The translations under genes and the position numbers were made by a program. A model generated the notes under the pieces. That model saw only the letters and a program-made list of their open reading frames with translations, ran no database searches and had not been told where the DNA came from. A stretch of 19,708 nucleotides of DNA from Bifidobacterium breve (GTDB lineage: Bacteria; Actinomycetota; Actinomycetes; Nanopelagicales; Nanopelagicaceae). The stretch lies in the NCBI GenBank assembly GCA_945866155.1, contig CAMBGL010000009.1, positions 1 through 19,708 on the forward strand, read 5' to 3'. Positions within the stretch are counted from its first letter, which is position 1. Every line of letters starts with the position of its first letter. Positions 8,191-16,617 of this stretch are shown here, piece by piece.

Positions 8191-8234
8191 CAAAAAACCG
8201 CAACCGCCACCATTTCTGGTAGCGAGATTGCGGT
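8191..8234 (-). terminator. Rho-independent terminator of rpmE
   Basis: Reading the minus strand from 8234: ACCGCAA, then TCT, CGCTACCA, a GAAA loop, TGGTGGCG, one G, TTGCGGT and a run of T. The outer 7-base and inner 8-base stems pair throughout, with one G-T wobble. The U-tract follows directly, 11 bases after the rpmE stop. On the plus strand there is no T-run, so it acts in one direction. Confidence 0.9.
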
Positions 8235-8245
8235 CTTTAGGAAAG

Positions 8246-8455
8246 CTACTTCTTCTTACCGAAACGCTCTTCGAACTTAGCTACGCGTCCACCAGTATCG
8301 AGGATGCGCTGCTTGCCGGTGTAGAACGGGTGACATACAGAGCAGACTTCAACATAAATTGAACCGCTTGCAACTGTTGAGCGAGTTACAAACTTTTCGC
8401 CACAACCACAGGTGACCTGTGTTTCTTTATATTCTGGATGAATATCTGCTTTCAT
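8246..8455 (-). CDS. rpmE: 50S ribosomal protein L31 (zinc-binding form)
   Basis: L31 bridges the large and small ribosomal subunits. The 69-residue protein starts MKADIHPEY, as L31 usually does, and has four cysteines at 16, 18, 38 and 41 (TCGCGEKF and CSVCHPFYTG). This is the zinc-carrying type rather than the cysteine-free YtjA/RpmE2 form. I use the ATG at 8455, with AGGG six bases before it. Upstream in-frame ATGs at 8470 and 8494 would add basic residues not expected in L31. It is transcribed apart from prfA because of the terminator that follows. Confidence 0.96.
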   Translation of the reverse strand: MKADIHPEYKETQVTCGCGEKFVTRSTVASGSIYVEVCSVCHPFYTGKQRILDTGGRVAKFEERFGKKK

Positions 8456-8472
8456 TTTTTTCCCTTTCATAT

Positions 8473-8509
8473 GCCTGGGTCGTCTTGCGAACAAGATCGT
8501 GAACCAGGC
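8473..8509 (-). other. Hairpin in the rho-rpmE spacer, likely in the rpmE leader RNA
   Basis: On the minus strand GCCTGG (8509-8504) pairs with CCAGGC (8478-8473). Inside, TCTTG-TTCG-CAAGA forms a 5-base stem closed by a TTCG tetraloop. It has no T-run, so it does not look like a terminator. Being just before the rpmE ribosome site, it could be a leader element for L31 or a 3' structure of rho mRNA. Confidence 0.35.
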
Positions 8510-8526
8510 GCTTCGGTTACCCCCAA

Positions 8527-8556
8527 AGAGTAGGCGATGAGCCCCTCAACTGAGAA
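8527..8556 (-). promoter_or_regulatory. Candidate rpmE promoter
   Basis: On the minus strand TTCTCA (8556-8551), an 18-base spacer and TACTCT (8532-8527). The -10 box fits TANNNT and the spacing equals that of the candidate atpB and rho promoters. It would give a leader of about 65 bases that includes the hairpin at 8473-8509. The -35 match is modest. Confidence 0.35.
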
Positions 8557-8568
8557 ATCTGAGCGTGC

Positions 8569-10095
8569 TTATTCGTTACCTGGGCCCACTGTTGTCTTCT
8601 GGATCTGCATCAAGAATTCAACGTTGGACTTTGTTCCCTTCATCTTTTCTAGCAATAGTTCAAGTGCTTGCTGTGGTTCAAGTGCATGAAGAACGCGACG
8701 AAGTTTCCAAACAATGTTGAGTTCTTCTGTTCCCATAAGAATTTCTTCTTTACGAGTACCTGATGCAACAACGTTGACGGCTGGGAATATTCGCTTATCT
8801 GCAAGACGACGATCAAGGATGAGTTCCATATTTCCAGTTCCCTTGAACTCTTCGAAGATAACTTCATCCATACGTGAACCTGTATCGACAAGTGCTGTTG
8901 CAAGAATGGTGAGTGATCCACCATCTTCAATATTACGTGCGGCACCAAAGAACTTCTTTGGTGGATAGAGAGCAGCTGAATCAACGCCACCAGAAAGGAT
9001 TCGACCTGATGCTGGGGCTGCAATGTTGTATGCGCGACCAAGGCGTGTAATTGAATCGAGGAGCACGACAACATCGTGTCCGAGTTCAACAAGACGCTTT
9101 GCGCGCTCAATTGCAAGTTCGGCAACAGTGGTGTGATCATCGGCTGGACGATCAAATGTTGAGGCAATTACTTCACCCTTTACAGAGCGTTGCATATCTG
9201 TAACTTCTTCTGGTCGCTCATCTACTAGAACAACCATCAAGTGACACTCTGGATTATTTGTTGTGATCGCATTCGCAATTGCTTGTAAAACCATTGTCTT
9301 ACCAGCCTTAGGTGGTGAAACAATAAGTCCGCGCTGACCTTTACCGATTGGTGAAATAAGGTCAATTACACGTGTAGTCAAAATGTTTGGCTCTGTCTCA
9401 AGACGTAAACGCTCTTGTGGGTAGAGAGGAACCAACTTTGAAAATTCAACGCGATTGCGTGACTCTTCAGGAGTTGCTCCATTGACTGTCTCTAAAGTAA
9501 TAAGTGCGTTGAACTTCTCTTTGCGCTCACCTTCACGTGGTTGGCGAACTTGTCCTGTCACTACATCGCCTTTACGTAATCCGTTACGGCGTACCTGCTG
9601 CAATGAAACATAAACATCGTTTGGACCAGGAAGATATCCAGCTGTACGAATAAATGCGTAGCTATCGAGAATGTCGAGCAACCCGCCTACTGGAACTAAG
9701 ACATCATCTTCTGAAATAACTGGCTCACGTTCTTCGCGTGGGCCGCGGTCACGGTCGCGTCCACGATTGCGGTCGCGTCCACGATCTCTGCCACGATCAC
9801 GGCGGGAATTTGAATCGCTTTCGATATCGCCATCTTCGTCATCAGTTTCTGGTGCTGAATTCTTTGCAGGTGCTTCTTTCTTTCGATTATTGCGCGCTTC
9901 GCGGCGTGCTTCGCGTTCTGCTTTAGCTGCTTCGCGATTCTTTGCTTGAAGATCGCTAATTGCTTCTACAAGTCCCTCTTTTTTCAACTTCGCGGCACCT
10001 TCGATACCAAGTTGGGCAGCTACTGCCTTCAACTTAGGAAGTGTCATCGCGGAAAGCTCTGGACTATTAGAACGTACTGCTTCTGTTTCGGTCAT
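8569..10095 (-). CDS. rho: Transcription termination factor Rho
   Basis: Rho is the hexameric RNA-dependent ATPase that ends transcription and limits uncoupled RNA synthesis. From ATG 10095 the protein has 508 residues. It has an N-terminal SAP-like domain (about 11-50), then a long charged insertion (about 55-128) with an Arg/Gly/Asp repeat at 98-123, typical in kind of actinobacterial Rho. The primary RNA-binding domain follows (about 129-205), then the ATPase core with Walker A PPKAGKT (261-267), Walker B VVVLLD (342-347) and the Q-loop SGGVD (368-372). An in-frame TTG at 10140 would add 15 residues but lacks a ribosome site. The ATG has only a weak purine run (GAAAAGAAA) before it, so the start is less sure than the gene. 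Confidence 0.95.
   Translation of the reverse strand: MTETEAVRSNSPELSAMTLPKLKAVAAQLGIEGAAKLKKEGLVEAISDLQAKNREAAKAEREARREARNNRKKEAPAKNSAPETDDEDGDIESDSNSRRDRGRDRGRDRNRGRDRDRGPREEREPVISEDDVLVPVGGLLDILDSYAFIRTAGYLPGPNDVYVSLQQVRRNGLRKGDVVTGQVRQPREGERKEKFNALITLETVNGATPEESRNRVEFSKLVPLYPQERLRLETEPNILTTRVIDLISPIGKGQRGLIVSPPKAGKTMVLQAIANAITTNNPECHLMVVLVDERPEEVTDMQRSVKGEVIASTFDRPADDHTTVAELAIERAKRLVELGHDVVVLLDSITRLGRAYNIAAPASGRILSGGVDSAALYPPKKFFGAARNIEDGGSLTILATALVDTGSRMDEVIFEEFKGTGNMELILDRRLADKRIFPAVNVVASGTRKEEILMGTEELNIVWKLRRVLHALEPQQALELLLEKMKGTKSNVEFLMQIQKTTVGPGNE
9747..9802 (-). repeat. 18-base-period repeat inside rho
   Basis: The 15-mer GGTCGCGTCCACGAT occurs at 9753-9767 and again at 9771-9785 (plus-strand reading), with degenerate copies on both sides. 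The period of 18 bases encodes six-residue RGRDRD/RGRDRN units of the Rho insertion. It is in frame and looks like a slippage-prone low-complexity tract, not a mobile or CRISPR repeat. Confidence 0.8.
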
Positions 10096-10213
10096 TAGTT
10101 TCTTTTCATGATTGGCTTGGTTTCCTAAAGGAAAACTCAAGTGATTGGTTTGTGTTGCTGTATTTATCTGAAATCTTTATTGAGCCCTAAGAAGAGGCCG
10201 TTCAGATAGGTAA

Positions 10214-10243
10214 AGGTTAGCACCCATAAATGCGCATGGGCAA
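10214..10243 (-). promoter_or_regulatory. Candidate rho promoter
   Basis: On the minus strand TTGCCC (10243-10238), an 18-base spacer and TAACCT (10219-10214) preceded by TGC, an extended -10 pattern. RNA would start near 10207, leaving a leader of about 110 bases before ATG 10095, with a small TTTCC-TAAA-GGAAA hairpin at 10121-10134. Between the boxes lies CCCAT-N8-ATGGG (10223-10240), a possible operator. No clear terminator separates it from thrB, so read-through is also possible. Confidence 0.5.
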
Positions 10244-10244
10244 G

Positions 10245-11177
10245 TTAGGCGGTAATTACGCTCGCTCCAGCTCGGGATATAGAAAGAGGAGTAACGACAA
10301 ACTTCTCTCCTGCTGCGCGTTCCATCTCGGCAATATCACTTGCTCCACCAGTGTGTAAGACAAGAACAGCAGGTCCTGCACCAGAGATAAATGCTGGCAC
10401 ACCTGCGCTACGAAGTTTGCTCATCAAAGTAAAAGAGGCTGGCATGAGATCTTGTCGGTATTGCTGATGTAAGAAATCTTCTGTAGCTGTAAATAGTAGG
10501 TCTGGTCGTTGTGTAAGAGCATGGACCATAAGCGCGCTATGCGCAGAGTTTGCAACAGCATCAGCATGTGGAATTACCTCTGGAAGATGCTTTCGCGCCT
10601 TAGATGTTGAGACTGCAGATGTTGGAATAAATGCAACTGCGCCAATGCGAGCATCTACTTCCATACTGATCGAAAGTGCAACTTTCTTGCCGTGTTGCAT
10701 CTCTTGCCAAGCAATAGTTGCCCCGCCATATATTGCCGCTGCGACATTATCGGGATGGCCTTCCATCTCTGTTGCAAGATTGAGCAAAGCATCATTGCTC
10801 ATATGCTCATTGCCACCCAAGACAAGTGAGCGAGCAAGAGTGAGGCCACCGACTATGGCACTGGCTGAAGATCCAAGTCCGCGACCATGCGGAATAACAT
10901 TGAGAGCGCGCACTGCAATTCCTCGAGGCTTGCCACCAAGATATTCAAAACCTTTATACATAGCTTTTACTAATAAATTCTTATCACTGCGTGGAAGTTC
11001 GCCGGCGCCTTCACCTGAAATATCAATATCGAGTGCAACTTCATCGAGAATCTGTGCAACATAACGATCGTGCATTCCCAGTGCTAATCCAAAGCAATCA
11101 AATCCTGGACCTAAGTTTGCACTTGTTGCAGGAACTTGTACCTGAACAGGTTGGGCTCTATATGTTGGCTTTGCCAT
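10245..11177 (-). CDS. thrB: Homoserine kinase
   Basis: A GHMP-family kinase that phosphorylates homoserine with ATP, the step before threonine synthase. The 310-residue product shows the N-terminal PATSANLGPGFD motif (16-27), the ATP-binding glycine loop PHGRGLGSSAS (96-106), EGHPDNVAAAI downstream and a C-terminal GAGPAVL motif. The ATG at 11177 is two bases after the thrC stop and has no strong ribosome site, so it is probably translated by coupling. It is the last gene of the hom-thrC-thrB run. Confidence 0.96.
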   Translation of the reverse strand: MAKPTYRAQPVQVQVPATSANLGPGFDCFGLALGMHDRYVAQILDEVALDIDISGEGAGELPRSDKNLLVKAMYKGFEYLGGKPRGIAVRALNVIPHGRGLGSSASAIVGGLTLARSLVLGGNEHMSNDALLNLATEMEGHPDNVAAAIYGGATIAWQEMQHGKKVALSISMEVDARIGAVAFIPTSAVSTSKARKHLPEVIPHADAVANSAHSALMVHALTQRPDLLFTATEDFLHQQYRQDLMPASFTLMSKLRSAGVPAFISGAGPAVLVLHTGGASDIAEMERAAGEKFVVTPLSISRAGASVITA

Positions 11178-11179
11178 TG

Positions 11180-12265
11180 TTATGCCAATCCCAATGCTTT
11201 CGCCGCAATTGAGGCTTTTACTGGAATGATCTTTGGCTTTGCAGCACTTTCAAGTGCCCAAGAAATATCTTTCAATCCATGTCCAGTAACAGTGACAACG
11301 ATGCGCTTTCCTTGTGGCAACTTGCCAGCTTTTTTGTATTTGATAAGTCCCGCAATTCCAGCAGCACTCGATGGCTCAACAAATACACCTTCTTTTCCTG
11401 CAACAAGGCGATATGCACTCAAGATTTCTTTATCTGTTACTGAATCGATGAGACCACCTGATGAATCACGTGCATCGATTGCTTGTTGCCATGATGCTGG
11501 ATTACCAATTCGAATTGCGGTTGCAATCGTGTCAGGATTTTTTACAATTTTGCCTTTTACAATCGGCGCAGAACCAGCAGCTTGAAAGCCCCACATTTGT
11601 GGCAACTGGCGAGCAAGTCCATCTTTGCGATATTCCTTGTATCCGCGCCAATAAGCAGTGATATTTCCTGCATTACCCACTGGCAACACATGCAGATCTG
11701 GTGCATCACCCAAGAAATCAACAACTTCAAATGCACCAGTCTTCTGTCCATCAATTCGATAAGGATTGAGAGAGTTCACTAGAGCAACTGGGTAATTTTC
11801 AGAAAGTTCTTTTGCCAAAGTAAGGCAATCATCAAAGTTGCCATTGACCTGCAAAATTGTTGCACCATGAATTACGGCCTGTGCCAATTTACCCATAGCA
11901 ATTTTGCCAGCAGGGATAAGAACAGCAGGAACCATGCCGGCTTTTGTTGCATAGGCCGCAGCACTCGCTGATGTGTTTCCTGTTGAGGCACAGATGACAG
12001 CTTTCGCACCATCTTCTGCAGCCTTAGAAATAGCCATCGTCATTCCGCGATCTTTGAATGAGCCAGTTGGATTTGTACCTTCATACTTCAACCAGATTTC
12101 GTTGCCAAGCATTTCAGATAAGTGCTGAGCAAGAATAAGAGGAGTTCCACCTTCACGAAGTGTGATCACTGGAGTTTTAGCACTCACAGGCAAACGATGG
12201 CGATACTCTTCAATGACTCCGCGCCATTGATGAGTGCCTTTTCTATTCCCGAATAGAGATTTCAT
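11180..12265 (-). CDS. thrC: Threonine synthase
   Basis: A PLP enzyme that turns O-phosphohomoserine into threonine and phosphate. The 361-residue length fits the short bacterial class. Visible motifs are the PLP lysine Lys71 in YEGTNPTGSFKDRG, STGNTSASAAAYA (94-106) and the phosphate-cradling GNAGN at 197-201. Its ATG shares one base with the hom stop (TAATG), which implies tight translational coupling, and thrB follows after two bases. The product of ThrB is its substrate, so the cluster encodes the last three steps to threonine. Confidence 0.97.
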   Translation of the reverse strand: MKSLFGNRKGTHQWRGVIEEYRHRLPVSAKTPVITLREGGTPLILAQHLSEMLGNEIWLKYEGTNPTGSFKDRGMTMAISKAAEDGAKAVICASTGNTSASAAAYATKAGMVPAVLIPAGKIAMGKLAQAVIHGATILQVNGNFDDCLTLAKELSENYPVALVNSLNPYRIDGQKTGAFEVVDFLGDAPDLHVLPVGNAGNITAYWRGYKEYRKDGLARQLPQMWGFQAAGSAPIVKGKIVKNPDTIATAIRIGNPASWQQAIDARDSSGGLIDSVTDKEILSAYRLVAGKEGVFVEPSSAAGIAGLIKYKKAGKLPQGKRIVVTVTGHGLKDISWALESAAKPKIIPVKASIAAKALGLA

Positions 12266-13557
12266 TAGGACGACGCTCCTTCAACTCGGATAACACTTTC
12301 AACTTTGCGCACAATTTCAAGTGCAGATAAATCTTTCACAAGCTCCCCTAGTGCTTTTTCAGAGGCAGCGTGTGTCACAACAACAAGTTCGGCATCATTT
12401 CCGGCTCCACCTTGGCGCACTGTTTGAATTGAAACACCTTGTGCTGCAAATGCTTGAGCAATTGTTGCTAATACACCTGGTTTATCTGCAACCTGAAGAC
12501 GAATCATCAATTTTGTGCGGGCTGCACTAAATGGTGCTATTTCGCGATCTGCATAGTCACTTTCGCGGTGTCCAATTGAATCATCAGCAATATGTCGTGC
12601 AACTGCGACAACATCGCCAAGTACCGCACTCGCTGTTGGGCCACCACCTGCGCCGCGACCGTAGAACATGAGTTGTCCGGCAGATTCAGCCTCTAGATAA
12701 ACGGCATTGTATGCATCGCGAACTGATGCAAGGGGATGGCTATTTGGAAGCATTACTGGATGAACGCGTACAGAAATTTCATCTTCAGGTGTGAGTTCGC
12801 CAATTACCAATAGCTTTATTACATGGTTCATTGACTTAGCGAGTGCAACATCTGCTGCTGAAATCTTTGTTATTCCTTCGCGATAGACCTCATCAACTGT
12901 TACGCGAGTGTGAAATGCCAGACCTGCCAAGATTGCTGCTTTTGCGGCAGCATCAAAGCCTTCGATATCTGCAGTTGGATCTGCCTCTGCATAACCAAGC
13001 TCTTGGGATTGCGCGAGTGCTTCACTAAAAGCTAAACCATCTTCGTGCATTTTTGTCAGAATAAAGTTTGTAGTTCCATTGACGATACCCATTATGCGTG
13101 TGATGTAGTCACCAGCTAAGGATTCGCGCATTGGGCGAATAATCGGAATCGCACCAGCAACAGCTGCTTCGTAATAAAGATCTACTCCTGCTTTATCGGC
13201 TGCTGCATACAAGTCGGCTCCATGTGTTGCAAGCAAACTCTTATTCGCAGTAACTACAGATTTTCCATTTTTTATGGCCTGCAAAATAAGTTCGCGTGCA
13301 GGTTCGATTCCGCCCATAACTTCAATCACAATATCGATTGCTGGGTCATTGACGATTGAAAGCGGATCAGTTGTAAATAGTGATGCATCAATTCCATTGC
13401 GCGATCCACCGCTGCGCACGGCAATCTTCTTTAGTTCAAGAGGTGCACTAGAGCGTGTGGAGAGTTCAGGAATATCCGAGAGCAAAAGACGCGCAACTTC
13501 AGCACCAACTGTGCCGCAACCGAGCATGCCGATTGTGATTTTTTTGATTGCGCTCAT
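12265..13557 (-). CDS. hom: Homoserine dehydrogenase with C-terminal ACT domain
   Basis: It reduces aspartate semialdehyde to homoserine with NAD(P)H, the branch point toward threonine and methionine. The 430-residue protein has the nucleotide-binding GMLGCGTVGAE (10-20), VVTANKSLLA (101-110) and the catalytic-domain signature GYAEADPTADIEGFDAAAK (188-206). A C-terminal ACT domain (about 351-425, beginning near LQVADKPGVLATIAQAF) usually mediates threonine feedback inhibition; that role is inferred. It is monofunctional: no aspartokinase domain is fused. GAAAG lies eight bases before the ATG. It lies 33 bases after lysA. Confidence 0.97.
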   Translation of the reverse strand: MSAIKKITIGMLGCGTVGAEVARLLLSDIPELSTRSSAPLELKKIAVRSGGSRNGIDASLFTTDPLSIVNDPAIDIVIEVMGGIEPARELILQAIKNGKSVVTANKSLLATHGADLYAAADKAGVDLYYEAAVAGAIPIIRPMRESLAGDYITRIMGIVNGTTNFILTKMHEDGLAFSEALAQSQELGYAEADPTADIEGFDAAAKAAILAGLAFHTRVTVDEVYREGITKISAADVALAKSMNHVIKLLVIGELTPEDEISVRVHPVMLPNSHPLASVRDAYNAVYLEAESAGQLMFYGRGAGGGPTASAVLGDVVAVARHIADDSIGHRESDYADREIAPFSAARTKLMIRLQVADKPGVLATIAQAFAAQGVSIQTVRQGGAGNDAELVVVTHAASEKALGELVKDLSALEIVRKVESVIRVEGASS

Positions 13558-13590
13558 GGGGTGATTCTTTCACACCTGGTGCATTCGGCG

Positions 13591-14913
13591 TTAAATATCG
13601 AGATTGAGGAGATCGGCTTCACTCTCTCTGCGCAGAATTACACGTGCTTTTCCATCTTTTACTGCAATTACTGGCGGTCGTGGAATGTGGTTGTAATTAC
13701 TGGCCATGCTGCGCCCATATGCCCCAGTTGCAGGGACAGCTAATAAATCCCCTGGTGCGATATCGCTAGGTAATTCGATATCGCGAATAACAATATCTCC
13801 TGTTTCACAATGCTTACCAACTAATCGAGAATCAACTAATGGTGCACTCGATGATCTATTTGCAAGTGATGTTGTGTACTTTGCCCCATAAAGTGATGGG
13901 CGAATGTTGTCGCTCATTCCCCCGTCGACAGAAATATAGCGACGGTTTTTTCCTGATTCCAAGGTGACATCCTTAACGGTTCCCACCTCGTATAAGGTAA
14001 ACATTGTTGGTCCAACAATTGCGCGCCCAGGTTCAATTGAGACTTTAGGAATATCCAGGTTGCCATTTTCGCAGGCCTTCTTTACTTGCGAATAAAGCGC
14101 CGGTAGAACTTCACTTGCCTCAAGTTCTACATCACCAGGCAAATATGCAATTCCATATCCCCCACCAAGATCGAGTTCGGGAAGTTGGACAGAAAACTCA
14201 TCGCGGAATTTAGCCAACAACCCAATGAGGCGATCTGCAGCAATTTCAAAAGAATCCATATTCAAAATCTGTGAACCGATATGTGAGTGAAAGCCGCGCA
14301 GGTCAATTTCTGGATATTTACGTACCTCAAGAATTGCGCTCCATGCCGCACCGCTTGCAATTGAGAATCCAAACTTCACATCTTCATGGGCAGTAGCAAT
14401 TGATTCGTGTGTATGTGCCTCAATTCCAGGAGTCAAACGAAGCAGAACTCGCTGGGTCTTACCAAACTTACGAGCAGCCGCTGCGACTCTTTCGATTTCA
14501 AAGAGTGAGTCCATAACAATGGTGCCAACGCCAGATTCAACTGCTCGCTCGATTTCAGAGACAGATTTATTATTTCCATGAACTTCAATTTTTTGCGGAT
14601 CAATTCCGCCCGCTAATGCCACAGCGAGTTCTCCGCCAGTGCAAACATCAATTCCAATTCCGCAATCTGCGATCCAGCGAGCAACTTCAACACTGATAAA
14701 TGCCTTTGCTGCGTAATATACGTTTCCCGCATTGCTACCAAAGGATTGATTGAGAGCTTTATTCCATCCCATTGCACGCGCACGGAAATCATCTTCATCA
14801 ATGAAAAATGAAGGTGTTGCGAAATCTTTAGCTAGAGACTGTGCAGAGATTCCCGAAAAATGAAGTACTCCGTTATTGAAAGCGACCGCTGCAGGCCACA
14901 GTGATGTACTCAT
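13591..14913 (-). CDS. lysA: Diaminopimelate decarboxylase
   Basis: The last enzyme of lysine synthesis, converting meso-diaminopimelate to lysine and CO2 with PLP. The 440-residue protein has the PLP lysine Lys70 in YYAAKAF, the GFHSHIGSQ motif, DLGGGYG, EPGRAIVG and the CETGD substrate-site motif contributed across the dimer. These place it in the fold-III decarboxylase family as LysA; the neighbours argS and hom match the actinobacterial order argS-lysA-hom. The argS stop is three bases upstream, and GGAGAGG precedes the ATG at slightly long spacing. Confidence 0.96.
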   Translation of the reverse strand: MSTSLWPAAVAFNNGVLHFSGISAQSLAKDFATPSFFIDEDDFRARAMGWNKALNQSFGSNAGNVYYAAKAFISVEVARWIADCGIGIDVCTGGELAVALAGGIDPQKIEVHGNNKSVSEIERAVESGVGTIVMDSLFEIERVAAAARKFGKTQRVLLRLTPGIEAHTHESIATAHEDVKFGFSIASGAAWSAILEVRKYPEIDLRGFHSHIGSQILNMDSFEIAADRLIGLLAKFRDEFSVQLPELDLGGGYGIAYLPGDVELEASEVLPALYSQVKKACENGNLDIPKVSIEPGRAIVGPTMFTLYEVGTVKDVTLESGKNRRYISVDGGMSDNIRPSLYGAKYTTSLANRSSSAPLVDSRLVGKHCETGDIVIRDIELPSDIAPGDLLAVPATGAYGRSMASNYNHIPRPPVIAVKDGKARVILRRESEADLLNLDI

Positions 14914-14916
14914 TTT

Positions 14917-16581
14917 CTACATCCTCTCCGGTGCGCTGACGCCTAATAATGTAAGACCATTCTTTACTACTTGCTTAGTAGCCATGCATAGCAACGCGCG
15001 TGCAGTATGAATGGGTGCTACTGCCTCATCTCCCAACGGCAATACGCGGCAGTCAGAGTAGAAGCCGTGATACACACCTGCTAATTCTTCGAGGTATCGA
15101 GCGACGCGATGTGGTTCACGAAGCTGGGCTGCGCCTTCAACGATACGTGGGAAATCTGCAAGAGTTGCAATCAATTCATTCTCGCGATCATGGGTCAAAA
15201 GTGCGGGATCGAAATCCTTGATACTCATAGATATTTTCAACTCTTCGCAATTGCGCAAAACTCCAGCTATACGAGCATGGGCATATTGAACGTAATAGAC
15301 AGGATTCTCATTTGTATTCCTTGTGAGAATATCCAAATCCATAACCATAGGAGTCTCTACTGGATAGCGAATGAGTGTGTAACGAGCAGCATCTACTCCA
15401 ACTTTTTCTACTAATTCTTCTAAAGTGATAATGGTTCCGGCTCGCTTAGAGAGTTTTACCTCTTCGCCACCTTCCATGATTTTAACCAACTGGCCGATGA
15501 GAACATGGATGTTGTACTCAGGATCATCACCAGCACATGCAGCAGTTGCTTTGAGGCGTCCTACATAACCATGATGGTCGGCGCCAAGCATGTATATACA
15601 AATATCAAAGCCACGTTCGCGCTTATTGATGTAATAGGCAGTATCTGATGAGAAATATGTAAGTGAACCATCACTTTTTGTGAGCACGCGATCTTTATCG
15701 TCACCAAAATCAGTTGTACGAAGCCACGTTGCATTTTCAAGTTCAAAGACATGTCCTTGCTTGCGCAAAATATCAATACCGTGTTCAACGGATCCAGCAT
15801 CATGGAGCGAGCGCTCTGAAAACCAAGTATCAAAGTGTGTTCCAAAAGTGTCGAGTACTTTCTTTTGTTGACTCAGTTGAAGTTGATAACCGCGCTCACG
15901 AAATTCAACAAGTCGCGCCGGTTCAGGTAAATCCTTTATCCCAGCATTTGTGCTAACTACTTCTTGTGCAAGATCGAGAATGTAATTTCCTTGGTAACCA
16001 TCTTCAGGAATCGGTTTGCCGAGTGCTGCTGCTTCAAGTGATGCCCCAAAGAGATCCATCTGATTTCCGCGATCATTGACATAGAACTCTCGCGATACAT
16101 CTGCCCCTGCGGCGCTTAGTACTCGACCGAGTGCATCACCAACGGCAGCCCATCGTGTGTGGCCTAAATGCAGTGGGCCAGTCGGATTTGCACTAATAAA
16201 TTCGAGGTTAATTCGCACGCCTGCAAGTGCGTTGCCCTGTCCATATGTTGCGCCACTTTCAATGATCGAGCTCACCAAATTCGCTTGGCTTGCCCTATTC
16301 AATGTGAAGTTGAGAAAGCCAGGACCGGCGATATCTACTGCAGATATAAGAGGTGTGGTGCCTATGAGTCTTTGAAGAATGAGTGCGACATCTCGGGGGT
16401 TTTTACCCGCGGCTTTGGCCAGCTGAAGAGCAATGGAAGTCGCGTAATCTCCATGGTCGCGATTCTTCGGACGCTCTAGGGGAACCGTATCGGGCAGGCT
16501 CGCCTCAATCTCTCCAGATGCGATCGCACGCGAGATAGCTTCGGTTATTACGCGTGATAACTCATCAATCTGCGAAGGCAT
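14917..16581 (-). CDS. argS: Arginyl-tRNA synthetase
   Basis: A class I synthetase that charges tRNA-Arg. The 554-residue protein has the N-terminal Add-1-like tRNA-binding domain (1-100), the HIGH-type motif HLGH at 138-141 within SANPTGPLHLGHTRWA, the KMSKS-type loop KLSKRAG at 376-382 and a C-terminal helical anticodon-binding (DALR) domain from about 430. It heads the argS-lysA-hom-thrC-thrB run. No Shine-Dalgarno precedes the ATG at 16581; instead a -10-like TAACCT ends seven bases upstream, suggesting a leaderless mRNA. It is divergent from the sugar importer across a 189-base spacer. Confidence 0.97.
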   Translation of the reverse strand: MPSQIDELSRVITEAISRAIASGEIEASLPDTVPLERPKNRDHGDYATSIALQLAKAAGKNPRDVALILQRLIGTTPLISAVDIAGPGFLNFTLNRASQANLVSSIIESGATYGQGNALAGVRINLEFISANPTGPLHLGHTRWAAVGDALGRVLSAAGADVSREFYVNDRGNQMDLFGASLEAAALGKPIPEDGYQGNYILDLAQEVVSTNAGIKDLPEPARLVEFRERGYQLQLSQQKKVLDTFGTHFDTWFSERSLHDAGSVEHGIDILRKQGHVFELENATWLRTTDFGDDKDRVLTKSDGSLTYFSSDTAYYINKRERGFDICIYMLGADHHGYVGRLKATAACAGDDPEYNIHVLIGQLVKIMEGGEEVKLSKRAGTIITLEELVEKVGVDAARYTLIRYPVETPMVMDLDILTRNTNENPVYYVQYAHARIAGVLRNCEELKISMSIKDFDPALLTHDRENELIATLADFPRIVEGAAQLREPHRVARYLEELAGVYHGFYSDCRVLPLGDEAVAPIHTARALLCMATKQVVKNGLTLLGVSAPERM

Positions 16582-16588
16582 GCGCCCA

Positions 16589-16594
16589 AGGTTA
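16589..16594 (-). promoter_or_regulatory. Candidate -10 box for a leaderless argS transcript
   Basis: On the minus strand TAACCT (16594-16589) ends seven bases before the argS ATG, so transcription would begin at or next to the start codon. It is the same hexamer as the candidate rho -10 box. No convincing -35 box is seen 16-19 bases upstream. Confidence 0.45.
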
Positions 16595-16617
16595 CCGTGA
16601 GCGTGGCATTAAACGTT

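Noticed and set aside
8456..8494. Upstream starts for rpmE
   Set aside because: L31 proteins normally begin MKxxIHP; AGGG is placed for the ATG at 8455.
9747..9802. CRISPR-like repeats
   Set aside because: Repeats are contiguous, coding, in frame and lack unique spacers.
9671..9949. Plus-strand Ser/Arg-rich open frame opposite rho
   Set aside because: It is the complement of the RGRD repeat tract; no ribosome site, and the minus-strand frame is clearly Rho.
10096..10140. TTG start extending rho by 15 residues
   Set aside because: No ribosome site before the TTG; the ATG at 10095 gives a normal N-terminus, although its own site is weak.
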